64,000 bases of DNA from Hsuehochloa calcarea (GCA_036346395.1 CM070611.1:27476473-27540472), one strand, 5' to 3'; positions 1-9,968 are shown, numbered from the stretch's first letter. Numbers and translations are program-made. The notes: generated from the sequence alone by a model not told the origin.

Positions 1-642
1 GCATTCAACTTGTTGAAAGAGAAACTCACCCAAGCACCCCTACTTCAACTCCCTGATTTTGGTAAGACTTTTGAAATTGAATGTGATGCCAGTGGGATTG
101 GGATAGGTGGTGTATTGATTCAAGAAGGTAAACCAGCTGCATATTTCAAATAAAAACTAAATGGGCCTAGTTTGAATTATTCCACCTATGATAAGGAATT
201 GTATGCTTTAGTTCGAGTGCTTCAAACTTGGCAGCATTATCTATGGCCCAAAGAATTTGTTATACATTCGGATCATGAATCGCTAAAACATATTAGAAGT
301 CAAGCTAAACTGAATAAACGACATGCTAGCTGGGTAGAATTTATTGAGTCTTTCCCATATGTTATAAATCATAAGAAAGGTAAGGATAATGTGATTGCTG
401 ATGCGCTCTCTAGACGTTATACCATGTTATCTCAACTTGACCATAAGATTTTTGGTTTGGAGGCCATTAAGAGTTTATATGTCACAGATTTGGACTTTAA
501 GGAGGTGCTTGAACATTGTAAAGGAGGGAAGACATGGAATAACTATGTGTCAATGATGGTTTGGTCTATCGTGCTAACAAGCTATGCGTTCCAAATTAGC
601 TCTGTTCGCCTTTTGTTGTTACAGAGGCACATGGAGGAGGTT
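1..642 (+). pseudogene. G pol fragment: end of reverse transcriptase and RNase H
   Basis: Frame 1 is open from the window edge apart from a TAA at 151-153 and reads as the RT-RNase H junction of a Ty3/gypsy polyprotein. ECDASG at about 82-99 holds the first RNase H acidic residue. NYSTYDKELYALV and the later HSDHESLKHI and DNVIADALSRR blocks are standard gypsy RNase H motifs. RNase H removes the RNA strand during reverse transcription in the cytoplasmic particle. The segment upstream, including the RT catalytic YxDD, is outside the window. The frame ends at TGA 643-645, where homologous elements continue into the integrase zinc finger, so this stop is a lesion or follows a frameshift. Dead copy; family assignment is firm. 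Confidence 0.85.
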
Positions 643-1692
643 TGATGGCGCATTTTGGAGCAAAGAAGACAGAAGATGTGCTGGCCACCCACTTCTTTTG
701 GCCAAAGATGAGGCGTGATGTCGAAGCGCCACGTAGCTCATTGCACTACATGCAACAAAGCTAAGTCCCGCCTCCTTCCACATGGACTTTATATGCCTCT
801 TCCTATTCCTAGCGCCCTTGGGAGGATATTTCTATGGATTTTGTTTTAGGATTGCCTAGGACAATGAGGGGGGAGATATAGTATATTTGTAGTAGTGGAT
901 CGATTTTCTAAAATGGCACATTTTATATCTTATCACAAGAGCGATGATGCTACAAACATAGCTGATTTATTTTTCAGGGAAATCATTCGCTTACATGGAG
1001 TGCCCAATACTATTGTCTCGGATCGTGATGCTAAGTTTTGAGCCACTTTTGGAGATCACTTTGGAATAAATTGGGGACAAAGTCATTGTTCTTCATTACA
1101 TGCCATCCCCAAACTGATGGACAAACGGAGGTTGTCAACCGCACGTTATCCACCATGTTGCGGGCTGTTTTAAAGAAAAACTTGAAGATGTGGGAAGAGT
1201 GTTTACCGCATGTTGAGTTTGCTTACAATAGGTCAGTACACTCCACCACCAAGGTAAGTCCATTTCAGGTAGTGTATGGTTTTTACCCCGTGCTCTATTG
1301 ATTTACTACCTTTACCAACCTCTCAAAAATTAATCTAGATGCTAAGAAGCGTGCTGCATTTATTCTCAAGTTACATGAAACCACTAAAGAGAATATAGAG
1401 CATATGACTGAAAGGTATAAGGTTGCTGGAAGTAAAGGTAGGAAAGTTGTAAAATTTGAACCAGGTGATTTAGTTTGGGTTCATTTGAGAAAGGATAGGT
1501 TTCCGGAATTAAGAAAATCAAAGTTGATGCCTAGAACTGAAGGACCGTTTAAGATAATTAAGAAGATAAATGATAATGCATATCAATTAGAATTACCTGC
1601 AGATTTTGGGGTTAGCCCCACATTTAACATTTCAGATTTGAAACCATACGTGGGAGAAGAAGATGAGCTTGAGTCGAGGACGACTCCAATTC

Positions 1693-1705
1693 AAGAGGGG
1701 GAGTA
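1693..1705 (+). promoter_or_regulatory. G polypurine tract
   Basis: AAGAGGGGGAGTA lies directly before the TGATGAGGACATCC start of the LTR. It is the expected plus-strand DNA primer for a retrotransposon. It sits inside the open pol frame rather than after it. Confidence 0.75.
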
Positions 1706-2559
1706 TGATGAGGACATCCCTCCTTCGGATACACGCACGACACAAGACCCTCCAGATCTGGGTGCTGAACTACACGGTCCTATGACAAGAGCTAGAGCAC
1801 GTCACTTAATCGATCAGGTAAAGTCGTTTCTAGGGCTGAGTGTATTATTTGAGAACTCTATGATGCTGCCTAATGGAGATGATTTACTTGTACTCAGGAA
1901 TCTAGGACTACGACCAGTTCAAGAAGGTCTACGACCACTGCAAGAAGATCTACGACCACTACAAGAAGACCTACGACTAGTTGATTCGATTGGAGCAATC
2001 TACGACCAAAGATAGCATGGACTCCTCAAGACCACCCTAGGACCAGTCCTACGACCAGATCTTCGACCAGAAATACGCAACACAAGGTGTTGCGTCACCG
2101 TTTTGGAAACTAATAAGACTTTGTAAACGTAACGAGGTCGGAGTCTAGGTTGTGTATGCTTCACCCCACGGCCGCACAACCCTAGGTCGACCTCCTCACG
2201 TTCCCCTATATATATACAGTAGCCGCCATAGTTTAGAGGCGGGTTTTTCTTAGATTATTCTGCCAATTGCAGTTTCGCCGATTATCGGTTTGAGGAACCC
2301 CACTTGTAAACTTCATCCATATCCGCAATACAATTCAGATTGCATCTACCTTGTTCTTGTGAGTTGCTTCGATTGCTTGCAGGGACAATAACCTTCGTGG
2401 TAAGGTCGATCGCGTGCAAGCGTGGTCGATAACGACAGGCGTGTGGGTGTAGCGAATTGCGCAGGTGACGATCCGCTGGTCGGAAGCCTCAAAGCGCCAA
2501 CGCCCTCACGATTTAACCAAATCGAACCTATCGGAAGATCGGGCCACCGTGACTCATCA
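1706..2559 (+). repeat. G LTR, complete copy
   Basis: The LTR runs from TGATGAGGACATCC after the polypurine tract to GACTCATCA, two bases before the primer site, about 854 bp. A TATA-like run is at 2207-2215. The first 310 bp encode the C-terminal tail of pol. The part from about 2154 is repeated at 5031-5429. The start is inferred from the polypurine tract and the CRM pattern; the end is fixed by the primer site. Confidence 0.7.
1909..1992 (+). repeat. 21-bp tandem repeat in G LTR (TACGACCA units)
   Basis: TACGACCA or TACGACTA recurs at 1909, 1930, 1951 and 1972, exactly 21 bp apart. In the pol frame each unit reads LRP-x-QE-x, a seven-residue repeat. A further unspaced TACGACCAG is at 2050. 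Confidence 0.85.
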
Positions 2560-2561
2560 AG

Positions 2562-2574
2562 TGGTATCGTGAGC
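2562..2574 (+). other. G primer binding site, altered
   Basis: TGGTATCGTGAGC corresponds to TGGTATCAGAGC of the second copy (5432-5443), the usual complement of the initiator tRNA-Met 3' end. CAG is replaced by CGTG here. Confidence 0.8.
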
Positions 2575-3021
2575 AAAGGTTGCCCGTTAGGTAATTTCGC
2601 TTATCCCCTTTTGTTAGTTGTGTTCCCTCACCTAGAGTCCGTAAAAAACCGCCCTACAAAAAGTTTTAGATCGTAATTATCCCGCTGTCCAAACCACTTG
2701 TGCCTTTCGCAATTTTGTTTTCGCGCATTGTTGAGTTCGAGTCCATCGTCGGTGTCTTTGTTGTCGGTTTAGAGTAGCATTCTTGGTCTCTAGTCGCCAC
2801 TGCCGCCCGCCGTGCCACCATCCATCCCGACGACGACCTACTTTTTCGAGCGACACCCATTCGACCACCCGCCGGATTTACCATCTGGTCGGAATCGAAC
2901 ACCTACTCGGATCCGACCACCTCTTCGAGCAACACCCATTCTACCATCCACTCAGGAACTACCACCTCGTCGGATTCGATCCCCTGGTCGGATTCCGTAG
3001 CCGCAACAGAACTAGTCCAAG

Positions 3022-3061
<40 letters not shown>

Positions 3062-3663
3062 CTTTTAATTACCTATTTACCCCTGCTCTCCAGAAAAAGT
3101 TTGTAACCCAATCACCTCATCGGATCCAGAAAAGGTAACAGAAGAATTTTGGGCTTGGGTCACGTTTGCAAAATAAAAGGAAGCAAAAAGTGCAAAAGAA
3201 AAGAAAAGAAGCAAAAAGTGCAAAAGAAAAGAAGAAGAAGCAATTCGACCACCCCTAGTTGGTCTACAACCAGTTCCAGCCTTGTATCCTTTGGACTCCT
3301 TTGTATCGAGTCCTTGTTTCGATCAGTATTGTACTAGGGCTAGGGGCACTTTTAGACCAAAGAATCGTGATTTAGCATCAGGCTTTGGTTCAGCTTTGCT
3401 AAACTGATTTCATTATTGCTATTCCTTTGCTACTAAACATTGCCTGTCCGAGCTCCACATACTTTCGACCCTTAGATTGGATCCTCGCATTCGCCTCCGC
3501 CGTGATCGTACATCCCACCTTCGCTGATTAGACCACCTGCTGCAATTTGGTAAGAAACTCATAAGATCTTGGTAAGACGCTTGAGAGTGTGTGATTCCAC
3601 CCTCCGACCACCTAATAGTGATAGGGATAATACCTTTGTGTTGTCTTTTGTCTCCTACAAACC
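2575..3663 (+). other. G 5' leader, copy 1
   Basis: Noncoding stretch between the primer site and gag. It is rich in GACCACC and GGTCGG motifs, with an (AG)17 run at 3025-3058 and a purine-rich AAAAG block at 3175-3240. Bases 2575-3425 are repeated at 5444-6295. The short open frames in it are not conserved in sense. Confidence 0.75.
3025..3058 (+). repeat. (AG)17 microsatellite
   Basis: Uninterrupted AG dinucleotide run in the G leader. The duplicate leader has a shorter GA run at 5904-5926. Confidence 0.95.
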
Positions 3664-4990
3664 ATGTTAGGTGAAGGATTGGATGCGCAAAAGTGTGTTT
3701 TGAGGGAAGAGCTCATGACGCTATTGGATGAACAACGCACTACCGTTAATGAGGACATCGACAGGAAGCTTCAAGCTACCACGATCACATTACAACGCTC
3801 AATCAACGATAGTATTGCGGCGCTTACTACACGCCTCGAAAGAATGATGAACCGACCACCAAACGTTGGCCGTGTGGAACCTCATGGTGCAGCCCATTAC
3901 CATGAGTTTGATAATGATAATGAGATGCACGACCACGACGCCTTTGATGCACGACAACGGAACCGACCGAACTTCAACCGTCAAGGTATGAGAGGTAATA
4001 ATGTTCAGCAACATAATGCACGTGTTAATGATGATCCATACGCAAAAGTTAAGTTCTCTATACCATCTTTTGCGGGTGCTTATGATGCTGAAATATATCT
4101 AGATTGGGAGATGACTAGAGAATGAAATTGAATGCTCACTTAGTTCCCGAAGTGCATAGAGTTAGGCAAGCCACAAGTGAATTTAAAAACTTTGCCATCA
4201 TTTGGTGGAATAGGGTATGCACCAAAGGATTAGCGCCTACTACGTGGGATGGTTTAAAGGTTGCTATGCGTAACAGATTTGTCCCACCTTCTTTTAAGCG
4301 AGATTTGCGTAATAAATTGCAGCGCTTAAACCAAGGTAATAGATCCGTAGAAGAATATTATCAGGAGCTACAAATTAGCATGTTGCGTTGTGATATTATT
4401 GAGGATGAAGAAGCCGCAATGGCACGCTTTTATGGAGGATTAAGATGTGAAATTCGGACATAGTGGATTACAAAGAATACGATAAGGCCCCTAGATTGTT
4501 CCAACTTGCATATTTGGCGTAAAAGGAATTGCGGGGACGACAACAGAGGCCAAGGAACAACTTTGGAAGCATGTCTACACCACGACTCAAAGGCTGGGCA
4601 AGCCAAAACAGCCCCACCTTCACTACATTTGGCCCCGCCTCCACGAGTAGGGCGCTGCTCAAAGAAGACCTCGACTGCATCACATGCACCCGAGGTAAGT
4701 AAAGTTACTAGTGTGCGTGCACCACCAAGAGTTCTTCGTCGGTTGCTTCCACCGGTCGTACTCATCGGGATTGTGTGCCACCACAGCAGGGAATGGGGCA
4801 CGCCATGAGGATCGCCTGGCCAATGAAGGCACCTTGCCACCAAAGACGGTGGTTATGTAAGTACTAGTGATATTGAGGACTAATATGTACTTGCAAACTA
4901 ACATTGCAGTGGAGGAGATGAGATAGACAGTGATGCTGATGATGTAGAGGAACAAGTAGCTGCGGTTGACACCGAGTATCATGTGAGCCT
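3664..4990 (+). pseudogene. G gag (capsid) pseudogene
   Basis: ATG at 3664 opens a frame to 4125, with an acidic/His-Asp-rich N-terminal part and then VKFSIPSFAGAYDAE, the usual entry to the retrotransposon gag domain. A frameshift near 4120 moves the reading to 4122-4463, with HRVRQATSEFKNFAI-WW and RFVPPSFKRDLRNKLQRL, the core of the gypsy capsid. Homology continues as DIVDYKEYD from about 4460, a stop after LAYLA near 4518, and a ruined zinc-knuckle region around 4760-4810 corresponding to 6350-6397 of the second copy. Gag would form the particle in which the RNA is copied. At about 5010 the gag text stops and LTR sequence follows after a short duplicated filler. Non-functional. Confidence 0.8.
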
Positions 4991-5030
4991 TGTTGCGCAA
5001 TGAGTGCTGAGCGCACGTCATGTGAGCCTT

Positions 5031-5429
5031 GTACGCTTCATCCCACGGCCGCACAACCCTTGGTCGACCTCCTCACGTTCCCCTATATATAATGAGCCGC
5101 CATAGTTTAGAGGCGGTTTTTCTTAGATTATTCGCCAATTGCGCTTTACGCGATTATCGGTTTGAGGAACCCCACTTGTAAACTTCATCCATATCCGCAA
5201 TACAATTCAGATTGCATCTACCTTGTTCTTGTGAGTTGCTTCGATTGCTTGCAGGGACAATAACCTTCGTGGTAAGGTCGATCGCGTGCAAGCGTGGTCG
5301 ATAACGACAGGCGTGTGGGTGTAGCGAATTGCGAGGTGACGACCGCTGGTCGGAAGCCTCAAAGCGCCAACGCCCTCACGATTTAACCAAATCGAACCTA
5401 TCGGAAGATCGGGCCACCGTGACTCATCA
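5031..5429 (+). repeat. G LTR, 5'-truncated copy
   Basis: Matches 2154-2559 with small indels, ends in the same GACTCATCA, and includes the TATA-like run at 5084-5090. The first ~450 bp of the LTR are missing. The junction at 5019-5033 repeats the gag sequence TCATGTGAGCCTTGT found at 4979-4993. Confidence 0.85.
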
Positions 5430-5431
5430 AG

Positions 5432-5443
5432 TGGTATCAGAGC
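5432..5443 (+). other. G primer binding site, intact
   Basis: TGGTATCAGAGC, the canonical initiator-tRNA-Met-type primer site, two bases after the LTR end. Confidence 0.9.
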
Positions 5444-6296
5444 AAAGGTTGCCCGTTAGGTAATTTCGTTTATCCCCTTTTGTTAGTTGTGTTCCCTCAC
5501 CTAGAGTCCAAAAAAAAAACTGCCCTACAAAAAGTTTGAGATCGTAATTATCCCGCTGTCCAAACCACTTGTGCCTTTCGCAATTTTGTTTTCAGTTTTC
5601 GCATTGTTGAGTTCGAGTCCATCGTCGGTGTCTTTGTTGCTGGTTTAGAGTAGCATTCTTGGTCTCTAGTCAAGACTGTCGCGCCGCCGTGCCACCATCC
5701 ATCCCGACGACGACCTACTTTTTCGAGCGACACCCATTCGACCACCCGCTCGGGATTTACCATCTGGTCGGAATCGAACACCTACTCGGATCCGACCACC
5801 TCTTCGAGCAACACCCATTCTACCATCCACTCAGGAACTACCACCTCGTCGGATTCGATCCCCTGGTCGGATTCCGTAGCCGCAACAGAACTAGTCCAAG
5901 TTCGAGAGAGAGAGAGAGAGAGAGAGTATCTTTAATTACCTATTTACCCTCGCTCTCCGTAAAAGTTTGTAACCCAATCACCTCATCGGATCCGAAAAGG
6001 TAATGAAAGAATTTTGGGCTTGGGTCACGTTTGCAAAATAAAAGGAAGCAAAAAGTGCAAAAGAAAAGAAAAGAAGCAAAAAGTGCAAAAGAAAAGAAGA
6101 AGAAGCAATTCGACCACCCCTAGTTGGTCTACAACCAGTTCCAGCCTTGTATCCTTTGGACTCCTTTGTATCGAGTCCTTGTTTCGATCAGTATTGTACT
6201 AGGGCTAGGGCACTTTTAGACCAAAGAATCGTGATTTAGTATCGTGGGCTTTGGTTCAGCTTTGCTAAACTGATTTCATTATTGCTATTCCTTTGC
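5444..6296 (+). other. G 5' leader, copy 2
   Basis: Copy of 2575-3425 with many 1-3 bp differences, several of them at CAG/CTG trinucleotides. It includes a GA run at 5904-5926 and the AAAAG block at 6040-6105. It stops at about 6296, where sequence equivalent to 3430-4722 of copy 1 is missing. Confidence 0.85.
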
Positions 6297-6589
6297 AGGC
6301 ACCAGCCAAGAGTTCTTCGTCGGTTGCTTCCACTGGTCGTACCACTGGGATTGTGTGCCACCGTTGCAAGGGAATGGGGCACGTCATGAGGGACCGCCCA
6401 CCAATGAAGCGCACCTTGCCACCAAAGACGGTGGTTATGTAAGTACTAGTGATATTGAGGACGAATATGTACTTGCAGCTAACATTGCAGGTGGAGGAGA
6501 TGAGATAGACAGTGATGCTGATGATGTAGAGGAATAAGTAGCTGCGGTTGACACCGAGTATCATGTGAGCCTTGTTGCGCAACGAGTAG
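6297..6589 (+). pseudogene. G gag C-terminal fragment with zinc knuckle
   Basis: Matches the region from about 4723 of the first gag copy. One frame gives IVCHRCKGMGHVMRDRP (codons from 6350), a retroviral-type CX2CX4HX4C knuckle whose last Cys is replaced by Arg (CGC at 6395-6397). A neighbouring frame is then open to the TAA at 6535-6537 with an acidic stretch, DIEDEYVLAANI and DEIDSDADD. Gag knuckles bind genomic RNA in packaging. The fragment follows the leader directly because about 1.3 kb, including the capsid core, has been lost, so no functional protein is possible. Confidence 0.75.
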
Positions 6590-6803
6590 GATCAAGAATA
6601 AATTTCGGAGATTAAATGAAATAGGTGGATTGTACTCTTTTTCCCTTGACGAGTTTTTCTAAAGTTTTTCAGCTAAGGTTTTTAACGAGGCAATTCGTGC
6701 AACACAACAGAACGTGTGTCATGTACTCTTTCTTGAAAAATTTTCCACTGGGTTTTTGTGGAGTTTTGACGAGACGTAAACATGTGAGGGATGGGTGCCC
6801 AAG
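6590..6803 (+). other. 3' tail of a copia-type element, truncated
   Basis: The string GCTAAGGTTTTTAACGAGGC at about 6672 and the closing GGGATGGGTGCCCAAG resemble the stretch between RNase H and the polypurine tract of plant copia elements. No coding domain remains. The right border is the LTR of A. GTAGGATCAAGAATAA at 6586-6601 nearly repeats 6805-6820. Confidence 0.45.
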
Positions 6804-8382
6804 TGTAGTATCAAGAATAACCGACTAGAGGGGTGAATAGGAGGTTTTTAAAACTTTTAACTAATTTATGAAAATAAGCATGATAATCTTAACAAGATTT
6901 CCTATCACAAGATAAATGCTATAATTGTAAATGCGATAAATAAGGACAAGAATTAACCACAACGAAGACAAAAGAGGTTTTCCCATGGTATCGAAGATTT
7001 GTCGATCTTCACTAGTCCACGCTGAGGAAGCTTGACCTAATCAAGCCGGCTCCACGAATTAAGCATTCCCTCGATTTTACTTGTGGTTGTTCTTCCTCCT
7101 CTCCGGAGATGGTGAACACCGAACCACTCACAATTAGCGTTAGACCTCTTCACAATCTTCTTGAAGAGATTACCACGCAAGATCTCCCCAAGCTGTCTAG
7201 GTGTCGACAAACACGAAGAGTAATGAATCCCGAACTTCACTTGATGGCAATCAAGTGCTATGGATCAATCTAGAATGAATGTACTTTATTTTTTCTCAAC
7301 TACCTCACAATGAATGTAATAAGAGTAAATGAGGTGTGGGGTAAATGCTCTAGGATGAAAGATGTTCAATGGAGTCTTCACCACCTGTTCTAGAGTTGGT
7401 GGGGGAGTATTTATACCCCCCACAAGCAAATACAACCGTTGGAGGCAAATATAAGAAAAAATCAGCCGAATCGGTAGTACCGCCATGCGATGGTTGTTAC
7501 CGCCGCACCTCCAACGTCAGCACAACAACGGCTATCGCAGAGGCATTTAATGCGTCCGAAGGAGCTGTTAGAAACTTGGTGCGGTACTACCGCCATTTAT
7601 CATGTGGTAGTTCGATTATCGGTAGTTCCGCTCAACTCATAGCGGTACGACCGATTTTCTTGGAGTTTCAAAAACACCGCATACCGGAAATAACGTACCG
7701 CTTGAATTCTTTGGTTGCACCGAGATGCGGTAGTTCTGCGGAAAGCATAGCGGTAGTATTGCACTAGTAAAACAACAAACAAACTAAAAAAGCACCGTTC
7801 TGTAAAAAAACGTTCCACCCTTTTGCTCAGTACAACCGACTTGTGGTAGTTCCGCTCAAAGAACGCTAGTACTACCGCACTTCCAAGAGAGCAAATAAAA
7901 CTTAAAATGTGTCTCTCTGAAAAATACGTACCGCAAGCTTTCCAGTTCATCCAAGTTGCGGTAGTTCCGCCATGGGAACGCTGGTCATACCGCAGTGCGG
8001 TAGTTCCGCCAACAACATGTCGGTACTATCGATTATTCTCAGAAAATAAGATTGGCTTTTAAAACAAGTTATGAGTGCATGCATGATCCTAGATTGATCC
8101 ATTTTTCACAAGAATATGCTATCATGCTACTAGACATGATCCCTCTTAATAGTAGGTATTTAACCTATAACCCGGTCTTCCACCCTTTTCACCTTAGACC
8201 GGTAAAAGCAAAAAGGATCCTAGACTACTTGTACCTTGACTTTGAACCTTTAGCATGCATGTCCAGATTGTTGTATTCACCACTAGAATCAAATCTTGTA
8301 AATACTCAATAAACAAGTTAGTCCCATATTCATATATTATCATTAATTACCAAAACAATTTTTAGGGGCCTAGATGTTTTCA
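6804..8382 (-). repeat. A 3' LTR
   Basis: On the minus strand it begins TGAAAACATCTAGGCCCC right after the polypurine tract and ends GATACTACA, 1579 bp. A TATA box (TATAAATA on the minus strand) is at 7408-7415. The centre, 7470-8035, is an array of near-palindromic CGGTAGTACCG-like motifs. The element entered the copia tail to the left; the matching target duplication is outside the window. Confidence 0.8.
7470..8035. repeat. Array of GCGGTAGT(A/T)CCGC near-palindromes in A LTR
   Basis: More than ten copies or degenerate copies, in either orientation. The clearest are GCGGTAGTTCCGC at 7958-7970 and 7997-8009. Spacing is irregular. Related copies lie at 9753-9835 and 21315-21425. Confidence 0.8.
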
Positions 8383-8396
8383 ATCTCTCCATTTTT
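8383..8396 (-). promoter_or_regulatory. A polypurine tract
   Basis: On the minus strand AAAAATGGAGAGAT lies directly before the LTR start TGAAAACATC. It is a mutated form of the AAAGGGGGAGAT tract usual before such LTRs. Confidence 0.7.
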
Positions 8397-8811
8397 AGTA
8401 ATTGATGACAACCCAATTAAAAGAGAGAAAGATGAATATACCACTTGTTATGAGAAGTTGTATATTCTTGTTATGATGAAAATAATTCTTGCAATAAGCA
8501 TAGGTGAGTATGAGAATAATTCGCTTGTAAAGGTCATTTCAAAGAAAGCTCCCCCTAAAGATATGGATATAAATTGAAAAGAATTTGCAAGAACTATACG
8601 TGAAGGAAAGGTAGAGTGATCAACATTTCAAATCATGATACCAAGGTCAACAAGCGATATATAGAGTACCAAGTTTTAACAAACAATACGACAACGTTTA
8701 TACAGGACTATTAGAAGTATCCAAGATAGCATAATATAACTAGTAGCCCGACATAGCCAAACTATCTTCTTCCCAAATTACTCCCCCTTTGGCATTAAAG
8801 TACCAAAAAGG
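8397..8811 (-). other. A region between envelope-like remnant and LTR
   Basis: Noncoding as it stands. It holds a second purine-rich block, TTTAATGCCAAAGGGGGAG on the minus strand at 8781-8799, and another TTTAGGGGGAGC near 8549-8560. The first matches blocks at 11793-11810 and 40577-40596 in the B family. Confidence 0.6.
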
Positions 8812-9730
8812 TCACTTAGCCAGATCTTGAGTACTTCTTGGAGGCGTGTGGAGACGACGTCTTCCATACCGATTTGGAGTCAATATGGCTTGCTCCAGTG
8901 CTGTCACACTCTTTGACAAAGCAGCCAGCCAATTGTTTGTTTCAAATTGAAATTCTTGCTGAGAGGTTCGCATCTTTTGCTGAATGTTCTTAATCTCCAT
9001 AATGGCCGAATAGATCTGAGCAAGTGCGACTTGGCCTTCTTCTTGTGCAGCTTCTTGTGCAGCCTCCATTGGGGATTCTGTGCACGAACATCTGCAGGTA
9101 TGGGAGGTCCCTCACGTGGCTTGTATGGCTTGTGGACTGATCCCAAACCTCCACTATACCTAGTCTTTCGAATGATCAAAGCCATGATGTATGGTGCATA
9201 GTTAACCTCTTAACTCGATCATTCTTAGACGACGCAATCTCTCTAATGATGACATCAATCACATCAAACTTTCTTCCATGCATGATATTATCTATGATAT
9301 TCCAGGCATGTCCTCGAATATCATCAAAGTTCCTGCTTTTGGGGAGAATTGTGTGGTTGATTATCCGGTTGACTAGGCTTGGGATAGGCAGGAGACCTCC
9401 TATCTTTCCTGGAACAAATCTAGCATTTGTATCATAGTACTCAGTCCAGGCGGGAACCAGAAGAGCGGGCCTGCCATATATCTTCTCATAGTTTCCTTAC
9501 TCTGTTCTCAAGGCAAGCTCAAACTCACTCTGTGGACAATCCAGATAAGCGGTCTGTGTCATCCATGCCAGATAATTGAACTCTGGAGATATATACAGAG
9601 TAGCATAAAACTGTCTGATTATTTCTTCATCGTAGTCACACTTGAGTGTGACTAGATCATGAATCCCAGCTCTCTAAAAAAGACGGTATGTTCCTTCATA
9701 TTTATCCAAAGTATTCAGAAAGATCACTCC
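8812..9730 (-). pseudogene. A envelope-like / plant-transposon-protein remnant
   Basis: The minus strand from about 9728 reads, with frame changes and stops, DEEIIRQFYATLYISPEFNYL, then YYDTNARFVPGKIGGLLPIP, SRNFDDIRGHAWNIIDNIMH and VIDVIIREIASSKNDRVKR. After a frame change come IIRKTRYSGGLG and PPIPADVRAQNP, then a Gln/Glu-rich helical stretch ending at a stop at 8812-8814. This is the domain often annotated as a putative plant transposon protein, at the position of the envelope-like frame of SIRE-type elements. I see no signal peptide or clear membrane anchor in the surviving part. Function in these elements is unproven. At least two internal stops and a frameshift make it a pseudogene. B lies just upstream and splits it from its leader. 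Confidence 0.7.
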
Positions 9731-9963
9731 ATTCAATTATTCCATTCAAGTGGCGGTAGTACTAGGATGTGGAAGTACCGCTGTTTATTGGCCGGTATGA
9801 CTACACCGCGGTAGTTCAGCACACGACGAGCGGTAGTACCACGTTTCCAGAACTGATTTTAGGGCATGCAATCTAGTCAATTTTTCAGTGGTTTTTATGG
9901 ATTGAATCCATGAAATTGATGCGTAGACATCATAGGACACTGAATTTGTACTTTCGCCCAAAA
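9731..9963 (-). other. A envelope leader, distal part
   Basis: No open frame of use. Contains three GCGGTAGT/ACTACCGC-type motifs (9753-9835). Continues on the far side of B at 20997. Confidence 0.6.
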
Positions 9964-9968
9964 GAATC
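9964..9968. other. Target-site duplication of B (pair 20992-20996)
   Basis: GAATC immediately flanks both ends of B. Confidence 0.9.

Larger units (their letters stand above)
643..2015 (+). pseudogene. G integrase with CRM-type C-terminal tail, frameshifted
   Basis: Shifting frames spell a gypsy integrase. An HHCC zinc finger lies near 700-770 (HCTTCNKAKS in one frame). The catalytic core holds VVDRFSKMAHF at about 895, SDRDAKF at about 1017 and CHPQTDGQTEVVNRT at about 1100, and AYNRSVHSTT follows near 1225. From 1404 one frame is open to 2015 and covers the C-terminal domain (PGDLVWVHLRKDRFP, then GPFKIIKKINDNAYQL). The frame crosses the polypurine tract, enters the LTR, and ends in a tail with GPMTRARAR. 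Pol reading into the LTR with such a tail is typical of CRM chromoviruses, where the tail has been linked to centromere targeting. At least three frame changes and several stops make it non-functional. Confidence 0.8.
1..6589 (+). mobile_element. G: CRM-like Ty3/gypsy remains in tandem arrangement
   Basis: The order seen is pol 3' end, complete LTR, primer site, leader and gag, then a 5'-truncated second LTR, primer site, leader and the C-terminal end of gag. One pol-LTR piece therefore leads directly into LTR-gag pieces, as expected for tandem copies fused by recombination and later deleted. The pol frame runs across the polypurine tract into the LTR and ends with an MTRARAR tail, which is the layout of CRM (centromeric) chromoviruses. 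No complete element remains. The left end lies outside the window. Confidence 0.75.

Noticed and set aside
3025..3058. AG run and regular repeats as a possible CRISPR-like array.
   Set aside because: Plain dinucleotide microsatellite without spacers; the context is a plant retrotransposon leader.
4430..5054. Minus-strand frames of 124-137 codons opposite gag copy 1.
   Set aside because: They are antisense to recognisable gag, and the second copy does not keep them intact.
8812..9730. Envelope-like remnant of A as evidence for an infectious retrovirus.
   Set aside because: It has stops and frameshifts and no visible signal peptide or fusion segment. The domain is common in non-infectious SIRE/Maximus-type elements.
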